From Lolium rigidum (Eukaryota; Streptophyta; Magnoliopsida; Poales; Poaceae), in contig NC_061512.1 in assembly GCF_022539505.1 (NCBI RefSeq), positions 249,070,510-249,134,509 of the forward strand: 64,000 bases of DNA. The letters run 5' to 3'. Positions 31,504-45,616 of this stretch are shown in pieces. A program made the position numbers and the translations under genes. Position 1 is the first letter of the stretch. Each line of letters begins with the position of its first letter. The notes beneath the pieces were generated by a model. The model saw only the letters and a program-made list of their open reading frames with translations, made no database searches and was not told where the DNA came from.

Positions 31504-34137
31504 GGTAATGTTGATGCTTCTTCTCTTGAAAATACTTGATTTGCACTTTCTGCGCCTAGCTGAAAGGCGTTAAAGAAAAGCATTTCTTGGGAGATAACCC
31601 ATGTTTTATTTTATTACTGTATTTTTGAGTCTTGGAAGTTGTTACTACTGTAGCAACCTCTCCTTATCATGTTTTTGTGCCAAGTAAAGTCTCTATGGTA
31701 AAGTTGATGCTAGATTTGGATTGCTGCGCAGAAACAGAATTGCTGTCTGTAACGAATTTGCGTAGAACTCTCTGTAAAAAAATCAAAAAAATCTGCGAAT
31801 TTATGTGCGTGATCCTCAGATATGTACGCAACTTTCATTAGTTTTGAGTTTTTCCGTTTGAGCAAGTTAAGTGCCTCTGTAAAATTCATCTTTATGGACT
31901 GTTCTGTTTTGACAGATTCTGCCTTTTATTTCGCATTGCCGCTTTTGCTATGTTGAATGGGTTTCTTTGTTCCATTAACTTTCAGAAGCTTTGTGCAATG
32001 TCCAGAGGTGTTAAGAATGATTATGTCACCTCTGAATATATGAATTTTTGATTATGCACTAACCCTCTAATGAGTTTGTTTGAAGTTTGGTGTGGAGAAA
32101 GTTTTCAAGGGTCAAGAGAAGAGGATGATACAATATGATCAAGAAGAGTGAAAGGTCTAAGCTTGGGGATGCCCCGGTGGTTCATCCCTGCATATTTTAA
32201 GAAGACTCAAGCATCTAAGCTTGGGGATTTCCAAGGCATCCCCTTCTTCATCGACAACTTATCAGGTCACTTCTAGTGAAACTATATTTTTATTCCATCA
32301 CATCTTATGTTCTTTACTTGGAGCGTCTTTTGCTTTTATTTTTGTTTTGGTTTGAATAAAGTTGGATCCCACCATCCTTATATTGGAGATATTACGCTCC
32401 GCTTTTTCATATGGAACACTTGTGTTCTTAGTTGTGCTTTAATGTTCATGGCGAAGGCTGAAAATTGCTTTGTTGATTGCTATTTGGTTGGAATCAGAAA
32501 ATGCTTCATATGGTTTGGAATAACTTGAAACTTGGCAATTTTTTTGAGCTCTCATAGATCATGTTTAAGCTCTTGCATCATGTAGTTTAATCTATTAATG
32601 GAGAACTACTGTAGAGCTTGTTAAAATTTGGTTTGCATGATTGGTCTCTCTAAGTCTAGATTTTTTCCGGTAAAGTGTTTGAACAACAAGGAAGACAGTG
32701 TAGAGTCTTATAATGCTTGCAATATGTTCTTGTGTAAGTTTTGCTGTACCTGTTCATACTTGTGTTTGCTTCAAACAACCTTGCTAGCCCAAAGCCTTGT
32801 ACTGAGAGGAAATGCTTCTCGTGCATCCAAACACCTTGAGCCAAAACCCATGCCATTTGTGTCCACCATATCTACCTACTATGTGGTATTTTTTTGCCAT
32901 TCCAAAGTAAATTACTTGAGTGCTACCTTTAAAATTTCATTCCTTTATCTTTGCAATATATAGGTCATGGGACAAATAGCTTAAAAACTATTGCGTTGAT
33001 GAATATGTAGTTATGTGTTTTAGTCCTTATAAGTTGCTTGTTGAGCGGTAACCATGTTTCTGGGGACGCCATCAACTTTTTACCTTTGTTGGATATCATG
33101 TGAGATGCTATGCATGTTCGTCTTGTCTGAAGTAAGGGTGATTTTCATGATCAAATGGTTTGAGTATGCATATTGTTAGAGAAGAACATTGGGCCGCTAA
33201 CCAAAGCCATGTATCATGGTGGATGTTTTCAGTTTGGACATACAACCTCAATCTCTTATGAGAATTTTATCTGTTGTTGAATGCTTATGCATTAAAAAAG
33301 GATTCCATTATTTGTTGTCTATGTTGTCCCGATATGGATGTCCTAAGTTGAGATCTATTAAAAACGAGAAATCAAATGCAATTGATCTCCTAGGACCTTT
33401 GTACAGGCGGCATAGAGGTACCCCTTTGTGACACTTGGTTGAAACATATGTCATGCAATGATAATCCGTGTTAATCCAAGCTAATTAGGACAAGGTGCGA
33501 GCACTATTGGTATTCTATGCATGAGGTTTGCAACTTGTAGGAAGTATTATGCATAGCACATATGCATTATTACTACCGTTGACAAAATTGTTTCTATGTT
33601 TTCACAATAAAAGCTCTAGCACAAAAATAGTAATCCATGCTTCCCTCTGCGAAGGGCCATTCTTTTACTTTATGTTGATTCAGTCTACCTACTTCTTTCT
33701 ATCTTAGAAGCAAACACTTGTGTTAACTGTGTGCATTGATTCTTACATGTTTACCTATTGCACTTGTTATACTACTCTATGTTGACAAATATCCATGAGA
33801 TATACATGTTACAAGTTGAAAGCAATTGCTGAAACTTAATCATCCTTTGTGTTGCTTCAATGCATTCTACTTTGAATTTATTGCTTCGAGTTAGCTCTTA
33901 TGCAAGTCTTGTTGATGCTTGTCTTGAAAGTACTATTCATGAAAAGTTTTGCTATATGATTCATTTGTTTAGTCATTATCTTTTGTTAGCAATCTTTTGC
34001 TTCAGATCACTCCATCCATCTCATATGCTTTACAATAATGTTGATCAAGGTTATGTTGGTAGCATGTCACTTCAGAAATTATTTGTTGTTATCGTTTACC
34101 TACTCGAGGGCGAGTAGGAACTAAGCTTGGGGATGCT
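31504..34137 (+). other. G3 3' noncoding region with purine tracts
   Basis: Reverse complement of the NA1 7624-10060 and NA2 48918-51340 regions: TTTCTTGGGAGATAACCCATG near 31586, purine motifs AAGCTTGGGGAT at about 32159, 32217 and 34123, the last directly before the 3' LTR. No convincing ORF. Confidence 0.75.
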
Positions 34138-35726
34138 TGATACGTCTCAAACGTATCTATAATTTCTTATGTTCCACGCTACTTTTATGATAATACTCAC
34201 ATGTTTTATACATACTTTACATCATTATTATGCATTTTCCGGCACGAACCTATTAACAAGATGCCGAAGCGCCAGTTGCTGTTTTCTGCTGTTTTTGGTT
34301 TCAGAAATTCTACAAAGGAAATATTCTCGGAATTGGACGAAATCAGCGCCCAGGGTCTTATTTTTCCACGAAGCTTCCGGAAGACCGAAGGGATAACGAA
34401 GAGGGGCCACGAGGGCCCGACACCATAGGCCGGCGCGGCCAGAGGGGGGCCCGCGCCGCCCTATGGTGTGGGCCCCTCGCGCCGCCTCTTGACCTACCCT
34501 TCCGCCTACTTAAAGCCTTCGTCGCGAAAACCCCTGTATCGAGAGCCACGATACGGAAAACCTTCCAGAGACGCCGCCGCCGCCAATCCCATCTCGGTGG
34601 ATTCAGGAGATCTCCTTCGGCACCCTGCCGGAGAGGGGAATCATCACCGGAGGGCTCTACATCATCATGCCCGCCTCCGGATTGATGCGTGAGTAGTTCA
34701 TCCTTGGACTATGGGTCCATAGCAGTAGCTAGATGGTTGTCTTCTCCGCTTGTGCTATCATTGTTTAGATCTTGTGAGCTGCCTAACATGATCAAGATCA
34801 TCTATTTGTAATGCTACATGTTGTGTTTGGTGGGATCCGATGAATCTAGAATATTATGTCAAGTTGATTATCAATCTATCATATATGTGTTGTTTATGTT
34901 CTTGCATGCTCTCTGTTGCTAGTAGAGGCTCTGGCCAAGTTGATACTTGTAACTCCAAGAGGGAGTATTTATGCTCGATAGTGGGTTCATGCCTCCATTT
35001 AATCTGGGATAGTGACAGAAAGTTCTAAGGTTGTGGATGTGCTGTTGCTACTAGGGATAAAACATCGATGTTTTGTCTAAGGATATTTGTGTTGATTACA
35101 TTACACACCATACTTAATGCAATTATCTGTTGTTTACAACTTAATACTCGGAGGGGTGCGGATGCTAACCCGAAGGTGGATTATTTAGGCATAGATGCAT
35201 GCTTGGATGGCGGTCTATGTACTTTGTCGTAATGCCCTGATTAAATCTCATAGTAATCATCATTGATATGTATTGAATCTTTATTTGTCAATTGCCCACC
35301 TGTAATTTGTTCACCCAGCATGCTAGTTATCTTATTGGAGAGACACCACTAGTGAACTGTGGACCCTGGTCCATTCTTTTACATCTGAATACAATCTACT
35401 GCAATCATTGTTCTTTACTGTTCTTTGCAAACAAACACCATCTTCCACTCGATACGTTTAATCCTTTGTTTTCAGCAAGCCGGTGAGATTGACAACCTCA
35501 CTGTTACGTTGGGGCAAAGTATCTTGATTGTGTTGTGCAGGTTCCACGTTGGCGCCGGTTTCACTGGTGTTGCGCCGCACTACACTCCTCCACTAACAAC
35601 CTCCACGTGCTAATTGGCTCCTACTGGTTCGATAACCTCGGTTTCTTTCTGAGGGAAAACTTGCTGCTGTACGCATCACACCTTCCTCTTGGGGTTCCCA
35701 ACGGACGTGTGCTTCACACGTTATCA
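34138..35726 (+). repeat. G3 3' LTR
   Basis: 1,589 bp, TGATACGTCTCAAACGTATC to CACGTTATC(A). The GC-rich inverted repeat at 34420-34469 has arms ACACCATAGG and CCTATGGTGT. The flanking GATTC at 35727 would be one copy of the target duplication; the other is lost. Confidence 0.9.
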
Positions 35727-38700
35727 GATTCCGTCACCTTAGACGTATTACATGTGTTTCATGTACATTTATTGTGTTGACTCTTTTGTTTTAGTTTTTG
35801 TTATGTGATGTTTGCATTCTAGCACTCTAGAGGCCAAGTGTGAACTTTTGTGGTCTATATAGTTTTGATGCAAAATTTTGAGTTTAGTAAAGCATACTTT
35901 ATCATAAAAAATGAGTTATATTTCCTAGTGGTTAATTGCTGTCATGTTACATTAAATAAATAATGTGTATCCATATCAGAATTAAAAAACCATGGGTGTT
36001 TGCGATCAAGAAGTTATTAGTAAAAATTATGTGTTTATTATATACTTTTGAAATAATAAGAACGTAACGACATGACATCTTTTTTTTCCTTATCCCATTA
36101 CTCACTTCTGTAATTTAAGATATGAGAAGAGATGTCATGGTCATCACGCATTGGAGGTGCATAAATATCAATCTTTTGGCACAAAATAAAGACAAAAGAG
36201 GTGATGCAAAAAAAAAATTAATGCAAAATGGGAGCGCATATTTCAGTTGGATTACCAACATCATAATTTTCTCACTTGTCACTCGAAATAGGAGCCCTCG
36301 ATTCTATGAGCTACAGGGTACAGTCTTGAATGTCCATGCATCGTTTGCTTACTTTAATTTTATGGATCCGTATTTTTTCTGGAAGTCCAAATGAATACTG
36401 AAAACCATAATACTCTCTTTTAGAAAAAATATGTTAATTTCTAGTTGATCTTATTTTATGTATGAAATATTTTCTCAATGTTGTTTAGTTCTCAATACAA
36501 TATATCATAATACTCACTTTTAGAAAGATAAGTAGAACATAACTATTAAAATGTTATGGCTTTCTAATTTCGTAACACTAACTAGCATACATGTTTGGTG
36601 GATTTCACAACAAAGTATGTTATAGTGAGAGTTATATATGTCTAGTGCCACATTTTGTAGCACAAAGTCATGGACTTCTATTGATAGCTATCTATATATT
36701 ATGTGACCTTTTCGTGGATATGCGAACCCTCTCAAATTTAATAGGTTTTGCTAATGCTTGTTTGTACATAAGAGAGGATGGGAGTAAACCCCATTTATAC
36801 TTGTAAGGTGCCATTTAACTCTTTGCACATATAAGAACCTCACTTTATAAGGTGTATTAACCAATAATTTATAAGGTGTATTCTTGTATTTCTCATGAGT
36901 CATGAAGAGTACCTAAATAAATTATTCTACAACATTCATGAAAAATGAATCATCTCTTCATTTTCTTAATATTTATAATATGTATAATACATTGCCATAA
37001 AAAGTACTCCGTCCATTCCATTATTGATGTCGTGGTTTTAATTCAAATGTTCTAGATTATCTTATGGAAAATATCTATGTATTCATGAAATCTCACAAAC
37101 CCTTCTAGATTGTGCCACGTATAATTTTCACTACCCCCACTTCAATTAGGGTTGTTGCTTCTAGAGATTTTGTTGATTGATGTTGTTGTCTTGATAGTGG
37201 CTTATAAAGGCATCATGCACATATTAGATATCCCCTCCTTTTAAAAAACTACAAGATACCCCGCATGTTCCAACGCTTAAATCTCTAAAACTTTACGGTG
37301 TCAACCAAGGATCATGAAACATGTATGTTTTCTATAGAAATATGCAGACTCAGTTGGTCACAGTGCCATGGAGACTTTATTTAATCATAGTGAAATGCTT
37401 GTCTATTTTACCTATTAAAATTTGTTAGGATTAAGGAATGTATTTGATTGAGATCTAGATAAAATGAAATCAATAAGCTGAAGAAATTGATTGGTTAGAT
37501 AGCTTGCATAAAAAGTATGACATGCATGTTGCCAAAATATTTTAGATATATCCTGAGCTGTTAGATAAATTAGAGCACGTGATCTTGAATAGGAGCTGCA
37601 TGGTTTTCAATCCTAATAATATATGGCAGAAAAGTTGGATGGAACGATTAAGGATGAAACTAATTCTAGTTTTACACTTGCACACGATTTAGTTATGTAG
37701 TTGTATATCAGGATGTTGTGATATCATCAACCATACGGCTAAAAAATGTTGATGTGGACAACGGGATGGCCCGAAATGGATGATGTGGATATCATGCATG
37801 TAGAAATAGACTAACGTTAATAAATGTTAATAGTAGTGATGACATGGAAAGTAGATTGGTTGAAATAATACACGATGTGGATAACATGGATGTTAACATC
37901 GACTAGCATTAATGTGTGTTAGTGGATTTTTGATTTATAAGAGCATCGATGATATGGCATATGAGTTTTTTGTTAAGTAAAACTTTTCAAACTTTGATCA
38001 AGTATAGAGAAAAATTTCAAGTCAATGTCATTAGATCCATAATGATACATATTTTGGCTGTCATTGAGTTTAATTCCATTGATCCCACCTTGCACAAACT
38101 GAGCATTCTAGCTACACTACTTAGGTGTGAAACCCTTTATGACTAGAGTTTGTTGAAGAAAAAACCACTTGAAATTATCATAGGTCTTCCAAAAATCAAC
38201 TTTGATAATCACCTAATCAAGATTCTTCTTATGAAGCTCGTGGATTGTTTCATGCAAGACTACGAACCCCTCTAGGATGTGTTTTCCGAGCATCAGTGTC
38301 TTCTAAGTGGGACAACTGATATTATGACTAATTGCAGCTATAGAATGCAATTTCTGCCGACTTTTGCAAAGATTTTGATGCTAAAAAAATATGTTGGTAT
38401 TGCTGAATTGCACAACATCTTCTTTCTTGGGAACCATGTGTAATAATTCAACTAATATTGAGCGAGCATCCCTCGATGAAAACCAATGGATAGTGCCGTC
38501 AAATCATCTTTAATCACCTCCCAAGAACATTGGTAGAATTTCGCAAGGAAGACCGTCAAGTCCTTGAGCTATTTATGTTCCATCTAGAAAATAACCTCCT
38601 TCCCTGAAGAGGGATTACTATGGCGACGTTTGATCTCCTTTCGCGAAAACTATGCAATATCACCCACCCGCGCTTTTTCCAAAGAAAATGGTTGGTGCAA

Positions 38701-39858
38701 TGTAAGGCGTTATAGTGTAAACAAGGGCAAAACATCAAGGTGCAAAAGTTAACAGGAGAAAAAAAAACCGTTGCTTAGAAGCTGGTTTCACCCTGCTCTC
38801 CAAGTCTCCATGCAATTCCGGGCAATCTCTGAACCTGTCAACGACGAAGTTCCAAGAAACTTAACTGTTATAGCCAAAAATCTCATGCAGTTGAGCATAT
38901 CCAAACGAGCCTTGGATGGAGGAGCCGACTGAACAGAGAATCCAAAACCACGAGACAATTTATAATTACCCACTTGTCCCGACATACAGGCCGCTCTCCA
39001 TTCAGTTCATCCCGCGGCGCGCCAAAAATCCGTTCGATCGATCTCATCTCTCTCGTCTCCATCCGCCGGAGCAGCCACGATCGCGACGGGGGAGGAAAGC
39101 TCCGAACGACGGCTTTCTCGCAACGGAATGTTTAATGGTAAACAAACCAAACCAGTCCCTATGGCAATTATACAACTCTCCATTTCCTGCAATACGCAGT
39201 ATACAATCAGCGTACATCACAGGTATATTCCCCCGAACCAATGATCTCACCTCCCAACAACAATTGTTTGGTACGGTGTTCATTTCTTTCATTCAGAAAA
39301 CGATGTCGATTCGTATTAGTTTAGCTACTGTACCGTTGCAGCGCCGCACACTTGGCAGCGAGGCGTGAAGTGGCGGGTGTCGACAAACACGTAGGATTGC
39401 AGACGATGACGAGGCAACCCTGACGGATGAACCTTGATAATGATAATCTGACGCAAAACGGTCAAGTGTTCCGGTCGTCGTGGACCATCTTGCTCGGGAA
39501 GATGACAGAGGCCTCAGTTCATGGAGGTGTGACTGAGTGCAGTGTTAAGTTAAACAAAGTGAAGAGCACGAGTGGGCGATCATGCGGGCACTAAACAAGA
39601 AGAAGATTGGAGCGCAATAATGAACTTGTGTTAGCGTCCAAATGGCTAATAATTGCGCACGGTTAACTGATTGATTAATCACTAAGTTTGCATGTCCATG
39701 TCACCCCAATCCGAACAGGAGGTAACTAGCAGCTCCCACTTACAAAGTGTCATCTGCAAACGAACTAGAGAAAAGACAAAGGGAGCAGGGAGAATTTAGC
39801 AAGTACCAGATGCCTTCCATCTCATTGGTTCAGGTGTGTTTATGATCAGTAGTTCAGT
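35727..39858. other. Low-copy intergenic DNA upstream of ERF gene
   Basis: AT-rich and mostly without recognisable repeats. A Stowaway-like start (TACTCCGTCCATTCC) lies at 37006-37020 without a visible partner. About 38990-39370 is more GC-rich and open on the plus strand, but I recognise no protein. The last ~250 bases are the likely promoter of the ERF gene. Confidence 0.5.
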
Positions 39859-39868
39859 ACTATATATA
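39859..39868 (+). promoter_or_regulatory. TATA box of the ERF gene
   Basis: ACTATATATAC, about 130 bases before the ATG at 39997; the best TATA match in the upstream region. A second TATATA lies at about 39967, too close to the ATG to be the likelier one. Confidence 0.55.
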
Positions 39869-39996
39869 CGTATTTGGTGGCAAAGCTTGCATTACAGTGT
39901 GAACTGAAGACGGTATTCGATCCGGCTAAGTGCTTAAGATAGTCAGTTAACTCCAGCTCCAGGTCAGTATATATCCAGGCCGGGCAGGGCAGCACG

Positions 39997-40701
39997 ATGG
40001 CGCCACAGGAGAGCGGCAGGCCGACAGCCACCGGCACCGCGATGAAGGTGTGCCGCGGACGCCGCTTCCTCGGCGTCCGGCAGAGGCCATCCGGGCGGTG
40101 GGTCGCCGAGATCAAGGACTCGGCGCAGCGCGTCCGCCTGTGGCTTGGCACGTTCGACACGGCCGAGGACGCGGCGAGCGCCTACGACGAGGCAGCGCGC
40201 GCGCTGCGCGGGGACGGCACGCGCACAAACTTCGCCGCGCGGCAAGCTGCCTCCCCGGCGAGGGCGAGGATTAGCAAGAACCTGCAGCACGTCATGGCGA
40301 GGGCGGCCGCGGGCAGGTCATCCTCGGCGTTTGGCCCTGGTGTGAGCGACCAGTTCGCGCTCGCCGCAGTGTTCCGGCACTGGCAGCAGCCGACGCTCGC
40401 GCAGCGCCAGCAGATTCTGCCGCGAGGCTGCGGTGTCGAGGCTGAACACGTGCAGGTGGCATCCAGCGCGGTGCAGCCGAGCTTCGTCGTGCCGAGGCGC
40501 ACGGAGGCGCCGCCGCCGTCGGCAACGCTTGAAAATGAGGACGTTGTCTGGGGCGCGGGCATGATGGACGTTTTGGAGTTGGCCGGCGGCGGCGGCGTGG
40601 AGACGACCGCGGAGCAGGCGTTCAGGGTGTCGTCGTCTCTGATCGTGCCGTCCAAGTTCGGTGCAGCGCCAGAGCCGTCGTTTGGTCTCGATGATTTCTA
40701 G
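39997..40701 (+). CDS. AP2/ERF transcription factor (234 aa)
   Basis: A single-exon, intact, GC-rich gene. Residues 23-79 form one AP2/ERF DNA-binding domain: [37 protein letters not shown] and GTRTNF. All three DNA-contacting strand motifs and the helix are present. Ala at domain position 14 argues for the ERF rather than the DREB branch. WVAEIKD with PSG instead of PWG resembles the RAP2.11-like subgroup, which is an impression, not a test. The rest is Ala/Gln/Pro-rich, and the C-terminus ends in an acidic patch (EPSFGLDDF) that might activate transcription. It is nuclear by family. The start is the first Met after a short leader; 50 or more bases of purine/GC leader follow the TATA box. 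It is the only convincing host gene in the window, flanked by retroelements on both sides. Confidence 0.93.
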   Translation: MAPQESGRPTATGTAMKVCRGRRFLGVRQRPSGRWVAEIKDSAQRVRLWLGTFDTAEDAASAYDEAARALRGDGTRTNFAARQAASPARARISKNLQHVMARAAAGRSSSAFGPGVSDQFALAAVFRHWQQPTLAQRQQILPRGCGVEAEHVQVASSAVQPSFVVPRRTEAPPPSATLENEDVVWGAGMMDVLELAGGGGVETTAEQAFRVSSSLIVPSKFGAAPEPSFGLDDF

Positions 40702-43700
40702 CCATCAGAGAACGTGGTTCGATTGCGCTCGCGCGCGCGATGGAACAGTGTACATATAGCGCGATGGCGCGAGCAATGCGTTGGCTTGTCCTCTCTTTTC
40801 TAAGGAAGAGATGGAACACCTGATCTGTATTGTACTATTACCTGAACCTGAAGCTCCTGAACTTTGTCAAGCTCTGCCCATGGACATGCGTCGATTCTTA
40901 TTACAGCTTCACTGCCTGACTTGTTTTGGCATGTTAATCGGAGTACATGTTCAAACTAAGCAAATTTGACCAGGATTCCTTCGTGTTTTTTGAGTGAAAG
41001 GCCGGATTCCTAGTTCCCGTTTATGGCGAAAGGGATGCCCGCTACCTAGCTTTACAAACTCTGCTTCGGCCTGTTGGGCCGGCTGCTCAGAAATTCGTTT
41101 TAGATCTCAGGCTACATGGAGCATGCTATTTTTTAAAAATTTGAAAACGGCACCTCAAAGTTTCAACAAAATCTGAAAACAATCCTGGGCATAGATAATA
41201 TAGTATGCCCTTAACATGCAACCGATATATGTTGACAAAATCGGACAGATTTTGGGGGTTTGAATTTTTGCACTATTCACTACTTTAGGTGTCATGTTTT
41301 GTCATTTTTGTGCAACCAAGAGTACAATGTATTTCAAAATTGCGATTTTAAAAGTTGGTAAAATACATTATTGTCTATGCATAAGATTTTGTTTTGACTT
41401 TTTTGATACTTTGAACTGTCTTTTTGAAATTTCAAAAAGAAAACTTACGAGACCAAAAAGGTTGAACTATTTTCTTCTTCATTTTATTTTTATTTATCCA
41501 GTTCTATTTATCTCTGTTATTTTTCATCATATATTTATATATTTATATATTTATATATTTATATATTTTATATTTTATATTTCATTTATCTAGTTTGAAT
41601 TTCACTCTTTTTTTCCTTTTGTCTAACAGATTAATATCCCATTTACTCTCCTCTTTTATATATTTCACTTTGTTATTCCATGATTCTGATTTCTCTTTTA
41701 TATTTTTATGTTTTTTTTTCATTGGTTCTTCTTTGTTACTGGTATGTATAGTGTGCTTATATAATTTTTTTTGTCTTAAAGATAAAAATATAGTAAACAA
41801 TACAAGTATTATCATCTTTGTTGTTGGAATAAAAAATATTATCTAGCCACTTGAGTTGTTTTCATAAAATAATGACTACATTTAAATTCCATACTTAAGG
41901 AATAAATTAATGAAAACTATATATTTGTTGTCATTTTCCCATAAGTGGAGCGAACCTTGTATGTGACATACTTGAACACCTAAACTACCCATAGAACATT
42001 TTTTCATAAATAATCGAACATGTTGTTCATTATAAACACACTTAAGTTCTATGTATAAATGTCAGAACATATTTCTAGATAAAAGTTTTCTCATAGGAAA
42101 TGTAGTATTTTCATGGGAATTGTATGTGAAATATATGTCATACACATTAACCATTCTGTAGTAGATTTTTGACAATACATTTGATAATAACTCACATGGA
42201 CATTTTTAGTAGAGTTAGGAAAATTCTATTGGAGATAATAACTCACATGGACATAATATTGAAATCTTCTTTGATAATTTGATTTAAAAAAAAGCGTATC
42301 TATTTTTTTCCCTTATCAATATACCTTTAATATCTATTTACAATGTTTTGAAGAAAATCTGATTTTTACATTGCCAAATATATTATAAACTGTGGTTGTG
42401 AACAAGTAGCCGTGAAACAGTGCATGCCTGAATTTTTTGAATTCTTACATTAAACTCTCTTATAATTTTTTTGTGATATTTTGCGGTTGTCTTTAGAAAA
42501 ATATAGTTACTCGAAGAAAATTCTACCATCTTCTTTTGTACCAACTCCAAAAATAAATAAAAAATTTAATCATTTGTCACCTCTTTTAGTCGTCGAAAAT
42601 ATTACCTTCTCTGCAAAAAAAACTTTAGTATATCACCTGTTTCAACTTAGTGTGGTTCTACTGGTATACTACACAGTCACCCCGTGAACAGTACCGTCCA
42701 GCTTTTTTTTCCTACAGTAGTTTCCCCTTATATAATATTCTGGCGATTTTCTTGCGACGTCTTCAAAAAATTATACTTACTCCTTACACCAACTCTCTCG
42801 GCCGGAGAAAATATTACCATATTATTTTTGAGCAACTCCAAAAATAAAAATAAAAACTTCACCATGAGCCACCTCTTTTAGTCGTTGAAAATACTACCTT
42901 CTCTGTGCTATTTGTGCAAAAACATGCTCCATAGTTCGTCACGTTTTTCAACCGCGGCGCATTGTCCTGACTCAGTGTGGTCAATTACCCTATGTCTACC
43001 ATGCATGGTGTTCCTTTTGCAATAATTTTGAAAAGAAACAAGTTGAATCTTTAATCGTATCTATTATTATGAAAACATACTATTGGCTTCTTTTACGGTG
43101 ACATATTTGTCGCTTCTTTTATTGGAGAAAAATATTGCTACATTATTTTATTGATCGTCTAACGATAGACCTACAGGGCGGTTTGTCGCCGCACTACGAC
43201 TATCTTATTTTCTCAATCACCTCACGCTCGCCCCATGCCTACCATGGTGTCTACAAACAATTTCTCCATTATTCATCGCCTCTTTTATTCCGAAAAACCT
43301 TTACCATGGCGTAAGAAATTTTTATTATTATTCGTAGCATTTTTTATCCTACTGATGATCGGGACAAAACAATCCTCCATTATTCGTGGCATATTTATTT
43401 GGGAGAAAATTTACCTTTTTTTGTTGATCGCCTTATTGTCTCCCCATGGCGTGAGAAAAAAGAATGCTCCCCTACGTCGCCTCCTTCATTCGAGAAAAAT
43501 CTACATGTCTACCGTGATGTCATAAAAATGCTCAATTATTCCTAGCCTCTTTTATTCGATAAAATATCATTCCAAGTACAATGAGCAGCTTTAGGGTAGG
43601 CATGATGCCATCCTCGATCCCACTTAACCATGCATGAACTGATGCTATCGTCCTATAAATGGGTCACATATCAATGTGAGAAATTACTTTTTTTTGTAAA

Positions 43701-43819
43701 AAGTAATTTTTAAAATCAGATTATTCCTTTTTTGCGAAACAAATGAGACTATTCCTAAGAAACCATATGTGTTTGAACATTCCCATGTATATATGAGTAA
43801 ATGTCCAAGCTCCTATGTG
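40702..43819. other. AT-rich intergenic DNA downstream of ERF gene
   Basis: No gene recognised. 41530-41585 is a (TTTATATA)n-type microsatellite. About 42880-43560 contains a degenerate, irregular repeat with phrases such as TATTCGT.GC.T.TTTATT followed by GAGAAAA, in at least four diverged copies. Short ORFs here are low-complexity. Confidence 0.6.
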
Positions 43820-43824
43820 CCGAG

Positions 43825-45603
43825 TGTTGGAGATATGCCCAAGAGGCAATAATAAAAGTGGTTATTATATATCTTTATGTTTATGATAATAGTTTATATA
43901 CCATGCTATAATTGTATTAACCGAAACATTGATACATGTGTGATATGTAAACAACAAAGAGTCCCTAGTAAGCCTCTTAACTAGCTTGTTGATTAATAGA
44001 TGATTAGTTTCATAATCATGAACATTGGATGTTATTAATAACAAGGTTATATCATTATATGAATGATATAATGGACACACCCAAATTAAGCGTAGCATAA
44101 GATCACATCATTAATTTATTTGCTATAAGCTTTCGATACATAGTTACCTAGTCCTTATGACCATGAGATCATATAAATCACTTATACCGGAAAGGTACTT
44201 TGATTACATCAAACGCCACTGCGTAAATGGGTGGTTATAAAGGTGGGATTAAGTATCCGGAAAGTATGAGTTGAGGCATATAGATCAACAGTGGGATTTG
44301 TCCATCCCGATGACGGATAGATATACTCTGGGCCCTCTCGGTGGAATGTCGTCTAATGTCTTGCAAGCATATGAATAAGTTCATAAGAGACCACATACCA
44401 CGGTACGAGTAAAGAGTACTTGTCAAGAGACGAGGTTGAACAAGGTATAGTGTGATACCGATGATCAAACCTCGGACAAGTAAAATATCGCGTGACAAAG
44501 GGAATTGGTATCGTATGTGTATGGTTCATTCGATCACTAAAGTCATCGTTGAATATGTGGGAGCCATTATGGATCTCCAGATCCCGCTATTGGTTATTGG
44601 TTGGAGTGAGTACTCAACCATGTCCGCATAGTTCGCGAACCGTAGGGTGACACACTTAAAGTTGGATGTTGAAATGGTAGAACTTGAATATGGAATGGAG
44701 TTCGAATATTTGTTCGGAGTCCCGGATGAGATTCCGGACATCACGAGGAGTTCCGGAATGGTCCGGAGAATAAGATTCATATATAGGATGTCATTTTATG
44801 TGAATTAAAATGATGCGGAAGGTTCTATGGAAGGTTCTAGAAGGTTCTAGAAAAGTCCGGAAGAAACCACCTAGGAAGGTGGAGTCCACATGGGACTCCA
44901 CCTCCATGGCCGGCCAACCCTAGTGGGGTGGAGTCCCAAGTGGACTTCCCCATAAGGGGCCGGCCACCCCCCCATATGGAAGGTGGAAATCCCACCTCTA
45001 GTGGGAATCCTAGCTTGGGAAGGTTTCCCACCATATGGAAGGTTTTGGGTTCGGGTCTTATTCGGAGACTTGTAGTCCAACACTTGGGGCTTCCACCTAT
45101 ATAATGAGGAGCCAAGGGGAGGGGGCCGGCCACCCAAACAACCACCAAGGTGGCCGCACCCCTCGAGGCCGGCGCCCCCCTCTCCCAAACCCTAGCGGCT
45201 CTCTCTCCTCCACCACATCCTGCACGCTTAGCGAAGCTCCGCCGGATTTCTCCACCACCACCGACACCACGCCGTCGTGCTGTCGGATTCAAGAGGAGCT
45301 ACTACTTCCGCTGCCCGCTGGAACGGGGAGGTGGACGTCGTCTTCATCAACAACCGAACGTGTGACCGAGTACGGAGGTGCTGCCCGTTCGTGCCGCCGT
45401 GATCAAGATCTTCTACGCGCTTTTGCAAGCGGCAAGTGATCGTCTACCACAGCAACAAGAGCCTCATCTTGTAGGCTTTGGAATCTCTTCAAGGGTGAGA
45501 CTCGACAATCCCCTCGTTGCTACCGTCTTCTAGATTGCATCTTGGCTTGGATTTCGTGTTCGCGGTAGGAATTTTTTTGTTTTCTATGCTACGTTATCCT
45601 TCA
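43825..45603 (+). repeat. Copia 5' LTR
   Basis: 1,779 bp. A TATA box, CTATATAATG, lies at 45098-45107. The stretch before it is rich in GGCCGGCC and short inverted repeats. It is nearly identical to the 3' LTR; the most obvious difference is a longer C-run in the 3' copy near 58246-58255. Confidence 0.93.
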
Positions 45604-45604
45604 G

Positions 45605-45616
45605 TGGTATCAGAGC
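45605..45616 (+). promoter_or_regulatory. Copia primer binding site (initiator Met tRNA)
   Basis: TGGTATCAGAGC, one base after the LTR, complementary to the 3' end of initiator Met tRNA as in most plant Copia elements. Confidence 0.95.

Larger units (their letters stand above)
14437..35726 (+). mobile_element. Non-autonomous Gypsy element G3 (5' LTR truncated), host of E10
   Basis: A plus-strand element with a partial 5' LTR (14437-14935), primer site, a gag/protease-like pseudogene, a 3' noncoding region shared with NA1 and NA2, a purine tract and a full 3' LTR (34138-35726). E10 (15370-30818) lies inside its gag-like ORF. Without E10 about 5.8 kb remains. It has no RT or integrase. The missing start of the 5' LTR is either a real deletion or a result of the nearby gap. 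Confidence 0.85.

Noticed and set aside
38916..39368. 150-codon plus-strand ORF upstream of the ERF gene
   Set aside because: No recognisable domain, uneven composition, and equally open opposite strand; not enough to call a gene.
45035..45439. ORFs in the Copia LTR (and its 58.4-kb twin)
   Set aside because: Lie in the LTR around the TATA box and leader, are repeated identically in both LTRs, and match no protein family.
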